Source of the DNA: Mytilus edulis
Lineage: Eukaryota > Mollusca > Bivalvia > Mytilida > Mytilidae
Reading direction: 5' to 3'
Length of the DNA: 64,000 bases
NCBI RefSeq assembly: GCF_963676685.1
Contig: NC_092347.1
Location: 87,918,592 to 87,982,591 of the forward strand
Shown: piece by piece, positions 1-11,493 of the stretch
Numbering within the stretch: the stretch's first letter is position 1
How the letters are laid out: the number at the start of each line of letters is the position of its first letter
Made by a program: the position numbers and the translations under genes
The notes under the pieces: generated by a model
Database searches by the model: none
What the model was told of the DNA's origin: nothing
What the model saw: the letters and a program-made list of their open reading frames with translations, nothing else

Positions 1-787
1 AATAACTATGACAGCCCCATACAAACATAACACTGACAACTTTGTGGTCATATAACAGATTTAAAATAACATCCATGTTGAGTCGGCTCAAAATGGAAGT
101 ATTCTTGAAAACATTTAAAACTCAAAATGGAAGTATTCTTGAAAACATTTAAAACTCAAAATGGAAGTATTCTTGAAAACATTTAAAGCTCAAAATCAAT
201 ATTTACATTAACATCACCAATTATATAAATATAAACAAGATTTGTTACTTATAAATAATATCACAAAATAAGAACACATATATAAGTAATAACAAAACAA
301 CATTTCAGAATGTGAAGGATTATGGGTAATTTCATTGTTCTTAATTCATTTGTAGAATATTTCTAAATAAATAACAATGCTTTGATTATATATATTTTTT
401 AAATATAACCCAGGATGCACTATTTTCTGAAACTGTGAATAACAATGCCCACATTGATTGTACCAAACGGAATAATGACCTGCCTAGTTCTTGTTCAAAT
501 TACTTTTGATTGCAAATGGTCAATAATGTAAATTCTATTGCACCAAATTTTAAATATGTGATCCTCTAAAATAAGGACCACATGTCAATTCTTTAAAATA
601 TAACAACAGCCTTAATAATAAAATAAATAATTATAAAAACTGAAATTTGAAAAACATATTCAAACTATCAAGATTTCAATTCATAGTCAAGTGGATTTTA
701 ATGAACACCTGAAAGAATAAACAGGATTTCAATTTTTTCCTTAATTTCAACTTCTTATATTAAAATAATTTCTACTGTCCATGAATT
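1..787. other. Downstream region of B4GALT7
   Basis: AT-rich sequence with no coding signal. The 3' UTR of B4GALT7 should start here, reading leftward. An ATTAAA at 702-697 is a possible poly(A) signal. A short tandem repeat lies at 88-190. Confidence 0.4.
88..190. repeat. Three-copy tandem repeat, about 34 bp
   Basis: CTCAAAATGGAAGTATTC and the following bases through AAACATTTAAA occur three times in a row, nearly identical, downstream of B4GALT7. Confidence 0.85.
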
Positions 788-3700
788 TCACTTGAACTTT
801 GGCATTGGTAATCCAAGCTTCTTCCTGAGTTCAACTTGATCTTCAGGTTTCAGACACCAAGGTGTTAATACTGTGTTACATTCTAATTGAACGTTGATAA
901 AGGTGACAGGTGCTCCCTCTATCACCATCTTAGTTTTACTGTCTATCTTGTATCGAACGTTAGTAACACCTGTCTCTTTGTCAAGGCGACCTGTTAGCTA
1001 CAAAATAATAAATAGTATTATTTGTAATTTCTATTTTACTTTGTGTCAGCAACGTCTAAATAAATATTGAAATAAAGAAATATTCATAAAGTGTAAATTA
1101 TTCTCTTTTAAAGGGGCATTAGATGTCAAATTTATGTTTAAATAAATATTAAAATAAAGAAATATTCATAAAGTGTAAATTATTCTCTTCTAAATGGGCA
1201 TTAGATGTCAAATTAATGTTTACTGAATACTGATACCATTAAATTTTCAAATTCTATTTGTAACGTATCGTATGGCGGGTTATTTTCACGTGTGTAAAGT
1301 TTCACAATTTTCATTGAATAAGGTATTACAAAATATTTTGGCGGATTCAATGTTTTTATCAATACTTTTGCATGTGCACTTTTAAATTGGCAGAATTCAT
1401 TTTGGTGATTTTGTTCTATCTGCGAAAGTAAGCGAAAATTAACACCCTGCAAAAGTAGCCTGCTTTACGGTACTAACCGGTAAAACAAAATGTAAATAGA
1501 TATGTTAATCATCATTTAACCAGTAAAAGTATGAGATTTTGTGGATCAAATTAGTCACCCAAATGTTTGACCCTTGTTTCACTTTCAATGTTGACATTCT
1601 TTTCCTTTTCATAGCTGATTACACCTAGTTCATGCATAACCCATCTCTAGCTCAAAGGTTTAATTGAAGGTCACATGAATACAGATTCAATTAGGGTGGA
1701 TTATTAACTAGAAAGTAAAAAAATAATCAACATTTCAAGGTTTATTTTGACAAAATTGAACCAAAGTTACCGGTACTGCTAAAAGCAAATTATTATTTCA
1801 CTATTTCACTTTAATAAATGATTGAACAAAATTATATTTTTTTAATTTCTTGTAGCTGTCTCATTTTTAACATACCGGGGTAGTTCCAATTAACATTTAT
1901 TTACCTACGATTTGTTTGCCTAGCATAATGCTGTTAGTTCAAATCAAAATAAATTGAGAATGTGTTTATTGGTCACAGATACTTAATTGTGAATATGCTT
2001 GAGTCAACCTCCACATACAGATGTAGGAGTCAGTTTGTTAAGAATTTTATTTTTTTATAAAAGCAGTGTGTTTAAGTTTCAAAACATTTGGTTGAGATTA
2101 ACTAAACTTAGAGAATGGATAAAACCCTTTTTTCTACTTATAAAGAGTCATTAGTCAAGAATGGTAAAAGTGATGCCACCCAATTTCAAACTTGTTCTGT
2201 GTTTTGTGGTTATAATATTTTTTTGTAAGTTTTATAACATTTGGTTAACACAAACTAAAGTTGAAGAACAGAAGCGGGAAATTCAGCAATTTTTTATGTT
2301 TTTTTTTTCAAAGGGGCATGGTCAGTAACAGTCAATTTCAAACTTGATCTGTGTTTTGTGGTAATAAGCCTTATTACAATTTATTACAATTTTGGGGATG
2401 TACAGACTGGACAGACAAGGGTAACACTTAATGCTCCTGACACCTAGTGTACAAAATTCTCTGATTTTAATCAGTGTTTTAGTAGATTAAAGGGCAAAGG
2501 GACAGAGTTATACTGTTTACAGCTTACATGAAAAGGGAACAAATAAGTGAGATATAGTCAACTTACTATTGTTTGATTAAAGTATCTTTTGTTATCTCTT
2601 GGTCTTTTGATTTTGTTGTGGATATGTTTAAATGTCTTGTATCCAGTTGTTATCCCTTGAGGTCTTGTCACCTTCAAAAGACAAAACAAAAGTCATCAAT
2701 TATTACAACCCATGATATATAAGTAAAGAGAAGCTGTATGATTGTGAAGAAACAACAATCCACTCTAGAGGAAACAATATGAATTATTGCAGGGTTACAA
2801 CATAAAGTTCATTTTCCAATCTATCAAGGACCAAAATTCCTGAATTTGAGAGACTTGGCTGTCTTCTTGTCACAATTAACAACCAATTAAAATTTGAAAC
2901 GCATGGTTTATTGCCTCATGAATTATTCCAAGGAAACAACATTATAATTTTCCAATTTAGCAATGAACTCCTGATTGGTAAACTTGAAAATAGTCAATAT
3001 CAAACTTGACCTCTATTTTACATATTTTGATTCTAGTTACATCATTTTAAAATTTGAAAAGCTTTGATTGTTTCACCATTTTATGAACTGGATTTTTTCT
3101 GAAGAAAAAAACCCACTTGTAATTGTTCATGAATTATTACCAATGCATAAATCTTTCAAAATTATATCAGAATATGTTCCTTTTTCTTAGCTGACAAAAA
3201 GAGTAATTTCAAACAACACATGCATTACTTACATTTAACCCAGCTTTTTTAATTCTAACATACAGTTCATCGTCTTCTCTTCCCCAGCCCCAGTATCTAT
3301 TAGACATTCCATTTATCTGAAATCGCCAGTTAATCAATATACATGTATATTTAAACTTGATTTCCATGCACACAACGTATGGTTCTGAATTAACCTTCAT
3401 CACATACCCTTATGACCTTGAGGAACAATATTTAAAAAAGCAAAAAATATATAAAATGTTTGAGAGCACAAGAATAAAAAGGGTTATAAATAGATAAAAT
3501 TATCTTAGGTCAGCTTTGCAGGAGGGAGGTGCTATCTTAGTTTTAACATTAATTGAAATATGATTAATTTTTGCCTGGTGACCCCTTTTTTCCTTTTTGT
3601 AAATCTTTTACATGTATAAATTTAAGCCATCTGTAAAAGTTTAATAAAATTTTAATTACTTTTTAACAGTTTTTGAGAACTTCAACTTGTCAAGGATAAA

Positions 3701-6700
3701 GCTATGAAAAGTAAAAATTTCAATGGCTAATATTTCGAAAACAAGCACGGTGACCTAAATGTATACATTTTTTTGGCTCTTTGGATTCCTTTATTAATCT
3801 CCTGTCTATATAAACTAGTGTTTTGAAAAGTTAATTACTTTGAAACTGAGAAGCGAACTCCCTTAATGATACAATTATATTCCTTCAGACTTCCAACCAT
3901 TAAAATGTGTGAAACTCAACATTAATATTTGGCCTACTCTACCCAATGGGAAATTACTAAATTTAACCTGATTGGGTCATTAACTTCTCAGGTGAGCTAG
4001 TAAATTCAGAGGCAACATCTTCAAATTGTCAGTCTGTTGACAGGTATGCCGAATTATCATGCAAAAAACAATTTGAAAATAGCATACCATATCCAACATA
4101 TCAACTTCTAAATTCTAGCCCAAAAAAATGTTTTGCAAAATTTGAGATTTTTTTTTATTAAAAACTAAGTTTTTTTTACGATTTACCCCAATTTTTCAAA
4201 ATGCCACAAGCACAAAAACAACCATATTTTATAAGCATTAACACTATGCATATATTTTTTTTAAATATGTTGAGGCAATCTACCTTATGGTATAATTTAG
4301 AAGTGCTGACAGACAAACTGACATACAAACACAACCGATAGACAGAGATTATAAATGAGCCAAGCCAAATGATATCTGTTTTTTTAGACAACATAATTCT
4401 ACAAACCTACCTTGATAAAATGAAATCTATTGAACAAGAGAATGCCTCCCACAAACTTTTTATAATGGTATATAGGATGTAGTTCTGGTGATGCTACATG
4501 GACTGGTCCCTCCACAGGGTAAGTATATGGGAGCCCATCAGTAACAGGAACCAGGTCCACATCATGCATGGCTATATAATCACAATCTGTATTACTTTCT
4601 AGAAATCCAACATTTATCAGGGAAGCTCGATTAAATCTGAAATACATATATAACATATAACGGAATGTTCATTATTTATCTGTCTTACTCATTATATATT
4701 GAATAAGGTTGAAGAGCATGTAAGAAAGTCCCTTACTATATGATTACTTTTAGGATAACTTACACATTTAATAGTTAAACATGTTAAATAGCCTGGAAAT
4801 TTCCATTCTCTTTACTGTAAACCTGGAAATTTTAACACTGCCTTACATTTAGAAATAAAGTTCTAATTGGAGATATAGATCTGTCCTCATAATTTTTTTT
4901 TTATAAATTGTCCTTGTACGTTATCCTATAAGAATATATTTATGGATAGTCTTAAGTCTTTGAATCAGTTTTTCTTGAAATATTCACGGAAGTTTAATGT
5001 TTGCGTTTCCATTCCTACTGCCAAAATAGTGAACATAATACTGTAGTGAAATCATTTTGTGATTATAGTATTCTAAAATCTAAATATGTCTATATACATT
5101 GTATTCAAACTGTAAACTTGTAATCAGATTGAGTATGATAGCATGATTCAACTACATATAAAACTATGTATGTGTAAATAATATGGCAGCACCACAATCC
5201 CTATCTATGTAGTGTTATTAACCTGTGTTCATAAATAATTATTCAAAGTGTTCTTTTATGCCAAAGAATACACTGATTATTAGTTCTACATTTATGTCAA
5301 AGCCTTGACTTAAATTTATTAACTCTTACAATTTAAACTAATATAATATATACACATGGAAAAAAGTATTGCAACACCAAATTGAAATTGAAATTAAAAA
5401 AACACTCTTTACTTTTTTGTGATATAATTTGGTAAAATAGAACTAGTTAAACATTATTTAAGTATCACCTGAGTTTAATCAATAAATATCAACTCGATAA
5501 GTTTTTATCTCAACATGCAGCTACTGTACCTGTAAACAGCAAAACAGATGTTTTTACCCTCATTGTTTTCAACACTTTAAATAACCAAGTTTTTAAAGTT
5601 ATGTGATTGACACCTTGTAATGGGTCCCTGACAACTCTTAACTGCAGCAAGATGGCAGATTATCAGCATAAGAGAAGCAGGGATGTCGCTGTAACAACTG
5701 CACGTATTGTTGGTCATCACCATTCCACTATAAGTCGTTTTGAGAATAAAAATCAGGCAATAAACACTGTAAAAGACCCTCCGAGATAATGAAGACCCCC
5801 TATATCATTTGCTAGAGAAAATCAAGCATAATGAAGGTTGGTCAGAAGGAAACCCATTGCATACAAGACAATCCTAAAAAGAGAGTGGTGGCCATACAGG
5901 AGCCTTTTAACAAGAACTGTTCGAGATCAACTCATCGCTACTGGTTATCGTGCGATAAGACCATTTCGGAGACATTTGCTAACGAACAGACACACAGTTT
6001 TCCATATCTAATGTAGTGCAGAGCTCGCCAAAGTTGGAAATTAGCATCGTGGAGGAAGATCAAATTTTCAAATGGAATTTGGTTCATCTTCCTTGGCCCG
6101 ATCATAGCCCGACTTTGAACCATATCGAGCATATATGGGACACTATTGGGTGGAAAGTGCGCGAAAGGACACCCCAGTTCAAACACATCATGAAATAAAC
6201 AATGCCCTTCATCAGAAATGGTTGCTGCTACCTTAGCAACAAATTAGTCGATTAATGGCAGGAATCAGAAGACGTTAAGATGCGGTTATCCGTTTGAATG
6301 GAGGCTGCGCACAAAGTACTAATTCTTTGGCATATAACGATCAACCATGATGTGAACAGTCATCTGAAGATTAATTTTGAAATGTCTGACATTGTAAAGT
6401 TCGACTACAGTAAAAGTTGTAAAATGCATTTTTTTGTACAAAAAACACTTCATTTTGTTATTAAAATTGTGGTTATATAAATCATTTTTTTTCAAACATT
6501 TTTTGTTCGTTTCAATGCCAATGTTATCATAAACTATGTTTCAATAATATTATACACATATTTTATGATATTTCATCCAAAAAAAGAGGCTGATTTTTCA
6601 AGTTTTAACAAATCAAGGTGTTGCAATACTTTTTTCCATGTGTATATATATAAAGCTAAAAATATAGTGCAAACGTACTGTAAGATAGATTGTAATGTCA

Positions 6701-7152
6701 TATTCATACATTTGTTCTATTTGGTGTTTAGACTGTTGAGAGAACAAAATGCTCTGAATAAGAAAAGAGACTTTTTTCTATTACTTTTCATCAATGACCA
6801 ATTTGCTAACTATATAACATAGTTCCTCAATTAATTACCTATATTCATCTATCTGGTTAATCACATATATATCATGTCTTATTTTCTGATGATTAAGATA
6901 ACGATGTATGTATGGTGCAAACTCTAACAATTCTTCCAATCTGTCCCTAAAAGGAACTAGTACTGCTAGTTTGTGACGACCCCATGATTTGTTGTCATGA
7001 TCTTTCTGACATGAAATATTGGATTCCTTCGGTGTTATGGGCTGGCCATCTTGTAGTGAACAGGAAGTCAGGTAGATTATAATAATGGAACACAGACAAA
7101 GTCCTAGTACCAGGAATCGGGTTGAGCGAAGTACTAACCATCCTCTAGCCAT
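788..7152 (-). CDS. B4GALT7: Xylosylprotein beta-1,4-galactosyltransferase 7 (five coding exons)
   Basis: Adds the first galactose to xylose in the glycosaminoglycan linker of proteoglycans; a Golgi type II membrane enzyme. Coding exons on the minus strand: 7152-6839, 4636-4411, 3316-3233, 2671-2567, 997-788 (stop TGA 790-788). All junctions are GT/AG and phases sum to 939 nt, 312 aa; human B4GALT7 is 327 aa. Visible: a cytoplasmic start and signal anchor around residues 8-30, the VPFRDR segment, the metal-binding DVD motif at 130-132, WGWGREDDE at 189-197 (donor/acceptor site), and HIH near 224-226. Intron 1 holds a dead Tc1 element. The start is the ATG at 7152, which begins MARGW followed by the membrane anchor; two upstream ATGs lie in the same exon. 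The identification rests on remembered family motifs. Confidence 0.95.
1052..1216. repeat. Two-copy tandem duplication, about 82 bp
   Basis: Two near-identical units, each containing AAAGAAATATTCATAAAGTG and GGGCATTAGATGTCAAATT, lie head to tail in the last B4GALT7 intron. Confidence 0.8.
2040..2400. repeat. Diverged interspersed repeat, about two units
   Basis: Two imperfect units share 'ttttataacatttggtt', 'caatttcaaacttg' and 'ctgtgttttgtggt'. The pattern resembles a family I remember as frequent in mussel introns. Lies in B4GALT7 intron 4. Confidence 0.5.
5353..6642 (+). mobile_element. Tc1/mariner-type transposon, about 1.29 kb, inactive
   Basis: Matching inverted termini begin CACATGGAAAAAAGTATTGC at the left (5353) and are mirrored at the right (ending 6642). 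Both ends abut TA, the target site of Tc1/mariner elements. The identical flanking TATATA extends the mirror to about 32 bp. It sits in intron 1 of B4GALT7 on the opposite strand to the gene. Confidence 0.88.
5640..6330 (+). pseudogene. Broken Tc1-like transposase
   Basis: Fragments in different frames resemble a Tc1-type transposase: an N-terminal helix-turn-helix-like stretch with GHHHSTISR (about 5710), [10 protein letters not shown] (about 5795), then the C-terminal [18 protein letters not shown] (about 6090-6145) that carries the second catalytic Asp region, then RLMAGIRRR and a terminal GGCAHK. Frames are disrupted by stops, and the centre of the catalytic domain is missing around 6000-6050, so it cannot encode an active enzyme. 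Confidence 0.85.
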
Positions 7153-7178
7153 ACATAGGTCTCAATCTGTTAGCACAT
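7145..7178 (-). promoter_or_regulatory. Two short upstream ORFs before the B4GALT7 start
   Basis: A good splice acceptor (CTTTTCAG) ends at 7179, so the first coding exon probably begins at 7178 and a non-coding exon lies further upstream. The exon opens with ATGTGCTAA (7178-7170). A second reading frame, ATG-TAT-GGC-TAG (7156-7145), overlaps the main ATG at 7152. Both are seen directly. A role in lowering translation is an inference from general knowledge of uORFs. Confidence 0.5.
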
Positions 7179-7839
7179 CTGAAAAGTAGCAGTCAATATT
7201 GTACATCAGGTCTATACAAATACAAAGCCTCTAGTTGCTAACATCTACATCATTTAGTCTCCAGTGGATAGTTGTCTCATTGCCAATCATATCCCATATT
7301 ATTTTATACAAACTAAATATGTGTAAGAAGTTAAGAACTAAAGATTTCTTAATGATAGATTTTATGAATTGAAAGAGCTTTGGAGTAAACATCAATGAGA
7401 CATTATGCCAACAACATCAATAGCAGCATTGAGGTTTTTGGGAAAACCTTCATTATAAAAACTTTACAACATATTCAAATGTGTATCAGTATGGTAAATT
7501 TTTACCCTTTCCCCTTTTCATTTTTCATGTAAAATACTGGTATAATTATGTTTTAATTGAATAATATTTCTTAGTTTTATCAATTTTCGAAACAGAAACT
7601 GTATTTGCAATTCATTGATTGGTATACAAAAGTGAATAAAAACAGATGTTCATATATATGTTCTTATATAACATGTACAATGTGTTTTGTTCATTCAATC
7701 CCTTGTAGCATGTAGTTTAAGAAATTTGTTTAAATGAAAATGTTTTAAACTCACAATAAATGACTTGTGTTCACATATAGAAATGTTTTATAGTATATAC
7801 TTCCATGGTCTGACAAACATGTAAAGATCATAGTCATGA

Positions 7840-8046
7840 TAGTGTGTGTCTTGTTGTAACTTGTGTTCATTGGGTTGCAACTTGTGTTCATTGGGTTGTA
7901 ACTTGTACTCATTGTGTTGTACTTGTGCTCATTGTGTTGCAACTATTGTGATAATTGTGTTGTAAAGTGTGTGTTCATTATATCGTAACTTGTGAGCTCA
8001 TTGTGTTGTAACTTATGTTCTTAGTGTTTAAACTTGTGTGTTCATT
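7840..8046. repeat. GT-rich minisatellite, left part
   Basis: Imperfect units of about 22-23 bp built on GTGTTCATTGTGTTGTAACT. The array continues at 8518 after a MITE insertion. Lies upstream of the B4GALT7 coding exons, probably in a 5' UTR intron. Confidence 0.85.
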
Positions 8047-8517
8047 ATATGGGGACGAAGTCCCCTATAACAGTAAAAAATTCAATAAAAAAAAAAAAAA
8101 TCGGGAAAATTTCCCGAATTTTTCATTGTACTAATGAACTCAAAATCGTTCAATTTTTTTTTGTCGTGTTTTTTAATTTCCAGATCTGCGCAGAACACAT
8201 AACTCTACTTCCTTCTTCCGGTCTTGTTGTCGTGAGACTTTGATTAGTCTAGTAAAATATAGGAACTCAAGGAACACAATACCAATATTTCATTCTTTGT
8301 CTTTGGTATGAATAAACCTGATGCATTGCGTTTCTTTGTTTACATTGAACATGACGTCATAACTTAAATAACGTCACAAGTAAAATCCCTAACAACAGAA
8401 TGAAAATCGGAAACGTTACGGTATTTCCGTATCTTTTTTTTAACAAATATTTAAAATACAAAAAAAATTATTTAAACAAACTTCGTCCCCATTCACAGGT
8501 AATGCCTGCCTCATATT
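8047..8517. mobile_element. MITE-like element, copy 1 (GGGGACGAAG family)
   Basis: Begins ATGGGGACGAAGTCCCC and ends near CTTCGTCCCCATTCACAG followed by ATGCCTGCCTCATATTAT. The 12-bp ends ATGGGGACGAAG / CTTCGTCCCCAT are inverted. A second copy is at 49618-50096. There is no coding capacity. Internal sequence includes TGACGTCA followed by AACGTCAC. It splits a minisatellite, which shows it is an insertion. Confidence 0.8.
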
Positions 8518-8864
8518 ATTGTAACTAGTGTGTTCATTGTGTTCTAATAGGTGTGTTCATTGTGTTGTAATAAGTGTGTTCATTGTGTTGTAACTTGTGT
8601 GTTCATTGTGTTGTAACTTGTGTGTTCATTATATTAGTAACTTGTGTGTTCATTTTATTAGTAACTTTTTTTTCATTATGTTGTAACTTGTTTGTTCATT
8701 GTGTTGTTACTTGTGTGTTCATTGTGTTGTAATGTGTGTGTTTATTGTGTTGTAATTTGTGTGTTCATTATGTTGTTTTGTTGTAACTAAAACTAACTTG
8801 TTTGTTCATTATATTTGAAACTCGTGTGTTCATTATTTTTCACTTGTGTGTCCATTGTGTTGTA
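8518..8864. repeat. GT-rich minisatellite, right part
   Basis: Same unit as at 7840-8046 (GTGTGTTCATTGTGTTGTAA), about 15 imperfect copies. Confidence 0.85.
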
Positions 8865-9240
8865 AAAAAATAAACAGGGGAATTGGTATTTAAAAAAAAT
8901 GCATTTTGAAAGAACAAGAACAAGTTAAAGTTATGCCATTTTACTTATTGTCTCAAGTGATTCAATGATAATTGCTACTCAGCTATTTGGTTCCTTACAG
9001 ATCAATAAGCATAGCACTGATTTGACCAGTAAAAAGGTGTCATTTCATTATTTTATAAAGAATCTATTTTTCTGATACTTAGAAAAAAAATACATTTGGT
9101 AAAACTAAAACTAAATCCATAATTATTATTCTTGGTGACATAAAAATTGTGAATTCATCAATCTTATCAACAAAACATTTTACAAAATCCGCAGACAAAT
9201 GTTTTGTTTCATATCAAATATCTATCAACCAGTTGACATC

Positions 9241-9330
9241 ACAGGCACTTGTTTCTATCCATACGAAGGTCGACTATGGATAGTAGACTATGGATAGTCG
9301 ACCTTCGTATGGATAGAAACAAGTGCCTGT
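9241..9330. repeat. Perfect inverted repeat, 37-bp arms, 16-nt spacer
   Basis: Left arm 9241-9277 and right arm 9294-9330 are exact reverse complements (start ACAGGCACTTGTTTCTATCC). It could extrude as a cruciform or form an RNA hairpin. The lack of mismatches suggests recent origin. Confidence 0.93.
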
Positions 9331-9904
9331 GGTTGACATGGTCAATTATAAAATGTTTGGCGAAAAAAAAGAAGATTGCCAACATTACCGGAAGTTTCTT
9401 TTGTAACAGTAAAACAGAAACCAGCTACGGGAATAACACGAAAATCCGAAATTCCTGATGAAATATTAATAAAAAGGGGGTTGTAATTCGATGAATTATA
9501 TTTAAGATTTATATTTTTATAACCATCACTATTTAAACAAGAATACGAATTTCTGCACTCAAAATCATATGGTTAGCCTACATGTCCTACATACCGATAG
9601 GGAAAAAATGAATTATTACACAGTTAATGACATGTCATACAAATATTTTAAAACAATCATATTAAAGGACTGCAGACATTTATGAGTTTAACATGAACAT
9701 TTCATCAAATTAGGACCACACAAATTAGTTCTTGATAATGTTTTAAAAGTTAAGTTTTTATATGAAACAAAAGGGAAATTTCGGAATGGTGAAACACTTT
9801 TTGATCTAACTAATCCTCTGACACATGAAAAAACAGAAGCCTTATCAGACCAGTAATATGTTTATATGTGTAATATATTGATGTTTTTTGCTTGAAGTAA
9901 TCCG

Positions 9905-10015
9905 GTTAGGGGCGAATCCAGCTATTTTAAAAGGGGGTCCAACTATAAGTTTAAATTCAAATGCATTGATTTTCAATAAAAAGTCACGGTCGGAACCCAA
10001 CCCCCTCCCGCCTCT
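9905..10015. mobile_element. Fragment of a GGATCCAG-type MITE
   Basis: Resembles the MITE at 49297-49437: GGCGAATCCAGCTATTTTAA, a run of G, TCCAACTATA, and 'aaatgcattgat' in the same order. The right terminus is not recognisable. Confidence 0.6.
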
Positions 10016-10260
10016 GTAGTCAGTAATGATCATGTGGACTTTGTATAAATGACTGAAAGCGAATAGTATTTCTGATTCTTTTATTTCGAAATAATGCATT
10101 GTTAAGTAAATCATTTATTTTAAAGATTTATTTCTACCGAGACACTCAGTAAAATCCAGTGCAATAAACATTAAATACCACAGTGTTATATTAGCTCATA
10201 TACAATGTTGAATATCTATAAATCATAAGAATTACAGAAGAAATATAAATACCAGCTTAC

Positions 10261-10310
10261 CTGGAGACAGACGTCGCAAACTATGATAAACAATAATTTC
10301 TAACAACATT
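10261..10310 (-). other. Candidate non-coding 5' exon of B4GALT7
   Basis: On the minus strand a strong donor (CTCCAG|GTAAGC) ends an exon-like stretch at 10261. It could splice to the acceptor at 7179, just upstream of the B4GALT7 coding start. Only the donor supports this; the 5' limit given is arbitrary. Confidence 0.25.
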
Positions 10311-10574
10311 TTATATAGAGGTGTTAATGGTGAATTTCTACGTGTCAATAAAATGTATATTATATTATATAGATTGTTCAATTAATTTTTGTATTGATTA
10401 AGTAGATAGACAACTGACTTGCAATGTTGAAGACATGGCAAACTAATTTTGTACTGTTCAGTAAAAGACTCAGTATGAAACTCAGATCCATCTAAATACT
10501 TTCGTATCCAACTAAACTACCAGGAGCAGGGAATGTTAACTATCTGGATATATATGGTTATATTTGATTTATTT

Positions 10575-10715
10575 TGCTCAATCTCTGTAAACATAAGACG
10601 ATGTGGTATGATTGCTGATGATACAACGATCCAACACAAATCAAATGAAGACGATGTAAGCAATAATAGGCAATCGTACGGCCTTCAACAATGAGAAATA
10701 CACGTCATATCATAG
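10575..10715 (+). repeat. Interspersed repeat, 'giving rise to GATGTGGTATGATTG' family
   Basis: Contains GATGTGGTATGATTG and CGTACGGCCTTCAACAATGA, both repeated elsewhere in the window (33645, 43925, 46055, 50905, 57025). I recall this family as abundant in Mytilus. Confidence 0.65.
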
Positions 10716-11493
10716 TTATCTATCATGTATTTTATAGATTGTTGTGTATTGTTATGGTAGAGTAAGTGATATGGCCGGTTTATCTTTGACAAACTTACAA
10801 GTTTGAATCATCCATATGTCGGCAGATTCAGCTCCTCTTGTATAGTTTTAAGTAAGTGCACAGGTATTAGTTTCTTAGAAAAGATCATCTTGAATCAACA
10901 AGAAGGCATATATTATATTTATAATTACTAGTATGGTATTGGACACTGCTGCTGCATGCAAAATACAAATCAGTTAGTGTGTTGCACGGTTGCACCTGCA
11001 ATTGGATGATATTTTTCTATAAAGAGGTACGACTAATTTCCATCATTCACGGGTGTCAAAATCCGAAGGTTGGAGAAATCTAGAGAAATTTGATAATCAG
11101 AAACCAATATTTTGGGAAGACCTTTTGGGATTCAATATTGCAAAAATATAAAATTTTACATAAAAAAACCTATACGAAAGAAAATGAATTATCATAAATG
11201 TATGTCAAGCAATACCAATATCTGGGAACTGTATGTCAATGTTTCTGTCGATATATCACTCAATTTTACACCTTCCCCATCAAGTTTGATAGAAAAATGA
11301 ATGAAAATACAAGACACTCTCTCTCTAACATGCAGGGAGATGTGGTTGGGCCCTTTTATGGAGCTACCTACATGGTAAATGCATACACTTTTTATATGTC
11401 TAACTCCAAAATGTAACCTTGGTTCGTTATAGTGCTCAGTTTGTTTTGAATCATTTATACTAGTAGATATTGGAATTCCAATTTACACTAAGA

